In this document: positions 5,878-7,785 of the stretch, in pieces
Position numbering within the stretch: position 1 is the first letter of the stretch
Layout of the letters: every line of letters begins with the position of its first letter
NCBI GenBank assembly: GCA_014729315.1
Contig: WJKD01000383.1
Span: 1-7,785 of the forward strand
DNA from: Promethearchaeota archaeon
Lineage (GTDB): Archaea; Asgardarchaeota; Lokiarchaeia; Sigynarchaeales; SOKP01
DNA: 7,785 nucleotides
Direction: 5' to 3'
Position numbers and translations under genes: made by a program
Notes under the pieces: generated by a model
Databases searched by the model: none
Told to the model about the DNA's origin: nothing
What the model saw: the letters and a program-made list of their open reading frames with translations, nothing else

Positions 5878-7770
5878 TTAGAACGCAACTTGTGCGTCGC
5901 TTGGATTATATTCTCCAGAACCATTAATTTCATAGCGAATTTCTAAGCTTTCTCCTTCCGCTAATTCTTCAATAGTCCATTCGAGTGTATCAGTACCTAC
6001 TTCGTCAGTTATTTCGGGTTCCATTGAAAATCCTGAGTATTTAAAGTTATCCGGGACTTTGTCTATCAATTTGAAGTCCCTAAGCGGCATATCGCCCACA
6101 TTCTCGTAGAAGATCGTAATCTCGTATTGACCGAGAGCTCCAATCGGAACAATGTGCTTTCCGACTCTGTATTTTCTTCTGATATGAATGACTTTGAGAA
6201 CAGGAGTTTGGTCTGGTTCAGGAACGAATTCTAATTCTTGACTCTTAGGATAGGTATTAGCATTATATACTGCCTGCGTGTCAAATTGAGCGTCCTTTGG
6301 GGGACTTTCCGCGTGGATCGGATATATAACTTCAACAGAGGATTCAGGTTCTAACATTCCAGTTGGTGAATCTTTTAAATTCTCTAAAACGATTTGGACA
6401 TTTTCGTCGTCAATAAGGATATTTTCGGGCGCAAGTTCTACTTCTTCACCATCCCATAATAATTTAATTTCGTCTGGGTTTTCGGGATCTGTTGGATCGG
6501 GTGGTCTAAAGTACTCGTCAAATCTTCCGAGATTTAATTTCAATTCATTTAACGGAGCAGAACCGTCGTTTGTTAACTTCTGTTTAGTAAGAATTTCCGT
6601 TTTCTTATGTGAAGGTATACGTATTTCTAAGATTTCTGCTTTTTCTTCTACTTCAATTTCTTCAGGAGCAGCTTCTTCAACAACGCCCTCCTCAGCAGGA
6701 ACTGCAGCGGGCTCTTCTATCATACCTCTCTCTTTTGCAACTTGAAGCATAGGAAACTCTGGAACTTCGTAAGATATAGTACCAGTAATGCTTGCTAAAA
6801 CAAGTTCTACATCGCTTATATCGATGGTTCCTTTAACTTGTGCTCGCAAATCAGACATTACCCGAAAATCAACTTCTTTTCTAAAAGAAGGATATTCATC
6901 GGATTCGTACATCCATCCTGATGGATTCCATTGAGCTCCAGCAGGTAAAATAGGCTTATTATCCTCCTCTATTGTTACAAATTTAGCCGCTTCATTTTCG
7001 GGGGCGTAGACATCTACGTCAAAGATTTCAATCTTAAATTCAGATAGATTCTCAAAAAGTAAATTACAGTCCCAAACTCCGGGCTCTTCGTCTCGTTCTA
7101 TCATATCAATGAAATGTCTATTATTAGTGAAAGCGTCAAATTTTTCTATTCCTAAACCTCCAGTAAAAGATGATTCTGCTACGTAAGTCGCGTTAATAAC
7201 TCCTGTTTTTGTGGGTTCTTTGGTTTCAACTTGTACCTCTGCGCTAAATTTCAAAATTGCAGTAGTTTCTGATTCCAAGGAATCAATTTCCCAGATTATT
7301 TGATCTCCTTCAATTTCAGCAGAACCAATAGAGGTGTCGACTATTTCCACATTACTAAATTCTTCCGGAATACTTTTAGTGATTTTAATTTCAGTTATAG
7401 GTTTTTCAAAAAGACTATAGATACCAATTGCAAAATGTACAGTGTTAATTTGACCTAAGGAAATACCAAATGATTCAAGACTATACTCTTCGGCTTCCAT
7501 TCCTCCATCAAATGAATCATCTTCTTCTTCGTCTTCAATATCCTCTTCTTCTTCGAGATCCTCTTCTTCGAGATCTTCTTCTTCGTCCTCAATATCCTCT
7601 TCTTCTTCGAGATCTTCTTCTTCGTCCTCAATATCCTCTTCTTCTTCGAGATCCTCTTCTTCTTCCTCTTCTTCAATGGTCTTAATTTCCGCTTCGCTTT
7701 CTTTTTCCTTTAGCTTTTGTATGTCAGTTTCGATGTCTCTTAAATTTAGAATTTCGTCGCCGTTCAGCAT
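5878..7770 (-). CDS. Acidic-repeat protein with tandem beta-sandwich (DUF11/Ig-like) segments; start uncertain
   Basis: This 630-residue frame begins at an ATG at 7770, but the frame stays open to the window edge (five further codons, EYINT), and no Shine-Dalgarno motif precedes the ATG; the true start may lie outside. A short helical, charged head (1-32) leads to a tract of nearly pure Asp/Glu with spaced Leu and Ile (33-85). Four beta-rich segments follow at about 100-205, 225-345, 380-485 and 525-617. Segments one and four show the DUF11-like pattern: IPEEF...IIWEIDSLESETTAILKF, and ENVGDMPLRDFKLIDKVPDNF...LEWTIEELAEGESLEIRY. An acidic Pro/Ala/Glu linker separates segments two and three. 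The last two segments resemble the beta module of the 772- and 684-residue proteins, including a basic IRRKYRVGK (530-538) at the start of the final one. With the visible start there is no signal peptide or membrane segment, although DUF11 repeats are often on surface proteins. The fold call is moderate; the function is unknown. Confidence 0.88.
   Translation of the reverse strand: MLNGDEILNLRDIETDIQKLKEKESEAEIKTIEEEEEEEDLEEEEDIEDEEEDLEEEEDIEDEEEDLEEEDLEEEEDIEDEEEDDSFDGGMEAEEYSLESFGISLGQINTVHFAIGIYSLFEKPITEIKITKSIPEEFSNVEIVDTSIGSAEIEGDQIIWEIDSLESETTAILKFSAEVQVETKEPTKTGVINATYVAESSFTGGLGIEKFDAFTNNRHFIDMIERDEEPGVWDCNLLFENLSEFKIEIFDVDVYAPENEAAKFVTIEEDNKPILPAGAQWNPSGWMYESDEYPSFRKEVDFRVMSDLRAQVKGTIDISDVELVLASITGTISYEVPEFPMLQVAKERGMIEEPAAVPAEEGVVEEAAPEEIEVEEKAEILEIRIPSHKKTEILTKQKLTNDGSAPLNELKLNLGRFDEYFRPPDPTDPENPDEIKLLWDGEEVELAPENILIDDENVQIVLENLKDSPTGMLEPESSVEVIYPIHAESPPKDAQFDTQAVYNANTYPKSQELEFVPEPDQTPVLKVIHIRRKYRVGKHIVPIGALGQYEITIFYENVGDMPLRDFKLIDKVPDNFKYSGFSMEPEITDEVGTDTLEWTIEELAEGESLEIRYEINGSGEYNPSDAQVAF
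7522..7653 (-). repeat. 39-base in-frame tandem repeat encoding an acidic tract
   Basis: Three full copies of a 13-residue unit, DLEEEEDIEDEEE, occupy residues 40-52, 53-65 and 71-83 of the 630-residue protein, with a truncated DLEEE between the second and third. The copies at 7576-7614 and 7615-7653 are nearly identical at the base level, which indicates recent slippage or unequal exchange rather than selection on protein alone. The flanking acidic residues extend the tract to about 53 residues. Copy number is likely to vary between strains, and short-read assemblies may collapse it. Confidence 0.9.
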
Positions 7771-7785
7771 GGTGTTGATATATTC

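Larger units (their letters stand above)
5629..5884. promoter_or_regulatory. Cluster of TAGAAC hexamers, possible regulator-binding sites
   Basis: TAGAAC occurs on the plus strand at 5629-5634, 5774-5779, 5827-5832 and 5879-5884, and on the opposite strand at 5650-5655. Two copies share the longer word TTAGAACTA (5773-5781 and 5826-5834) and two share TAGAACGC (5629-5636 and 5879-5886). A near match, CAGAAC, starts at 5734. The first and second copies face each other as an inverted pair with a 15-base spacer. The last copy overlaps the stop codon of the 630-residue gene. Function is unknown; the clustering is what is seen. Confidence 0.25.

Noticed and set aside
7522..7653. CRISPR array, because of regularly repeated short units
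   Set aside because: The units are contiguous, in frame and lack unique spacers; they encode a low-complexity acidic tract.
7455..7685. Lys/Arg-rich minus-strand frame and Leu/Pro/Arg-rich plus-strand frame over the acidic repeat
   Set aside because: Both are alternate-frame readings of the 39-base repeat; their regularity comes from the repeat itself.

Overview
The window is AT-rich (roughly 30% GC by eye) and holds four protein genes, all on the minus strand, so transcription runs from the right edge to the left edge. Tight operonic spacing, a clear Shine-Dalgarno sequence and a T-rich terminator without a hairpin point to an archaeon. A gelsolin-like domain and a probable longin-type domain, both eukaryotic signature folds, fused to long helical regions suggest an Asgard archaeon (Promethearchaeota), perhaps Lokiarchaeia-like. 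The taxon is inferred from domain content and composition only.

Layout in transcription order. (1) 7770-5878: a 630-residue, very acidic, beta-rich protein with an Asp/Glu repeat tract and about four tandem beta-sandwich (DUF11/Ig-like) segments; its frame is still open at the right edge. (2) 5877-5490: a 388-base gap with a T-rich terminator for gene 1, a weak TATA candidate for gene 3, and an unusual cluster of the hexamer TAGAAC. (3) 5489-3171: a 772-residue protein with an N-terminal gelsolin-like domain, five long helical repeats, a two-part beta module and a C-terminal helical hairpin. (4) 3145/3136-1091: a 684/681-residue paralogue of gene 3 without the gelsolin domain. (5) 1081 to the left edge: an N-terminal longin-like domain followed by TPR repeats, truncated by the window. 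Genes 3, 4 and 5 are separated by 25 and 9 bases and very probably form one operon.

The most interesting signal is architectural. Genes 3 and 4 share a helical repeat whose spacing is almost the same in both (69/67/62/62 versus 66/67/62/62 residues), a GDLS...HRV helical collar, a beta module with the near-identical signature LRRR(V/I)SRTIIF, and a final hairpin. Gene 1, across the gap, appears to end in a divergent version of the same beta module. The locus therefore looks like a small family of large scaffold proteins encoded with a longin/TPR protein. A cytoskeletal or membrane-adaptor role (helical solenoid plus beta-sandwich appendage plus longin partner) is a hypothesis only; no enzyme active site, P-loop, signal peptide or membrane segment is visible in any of the four.
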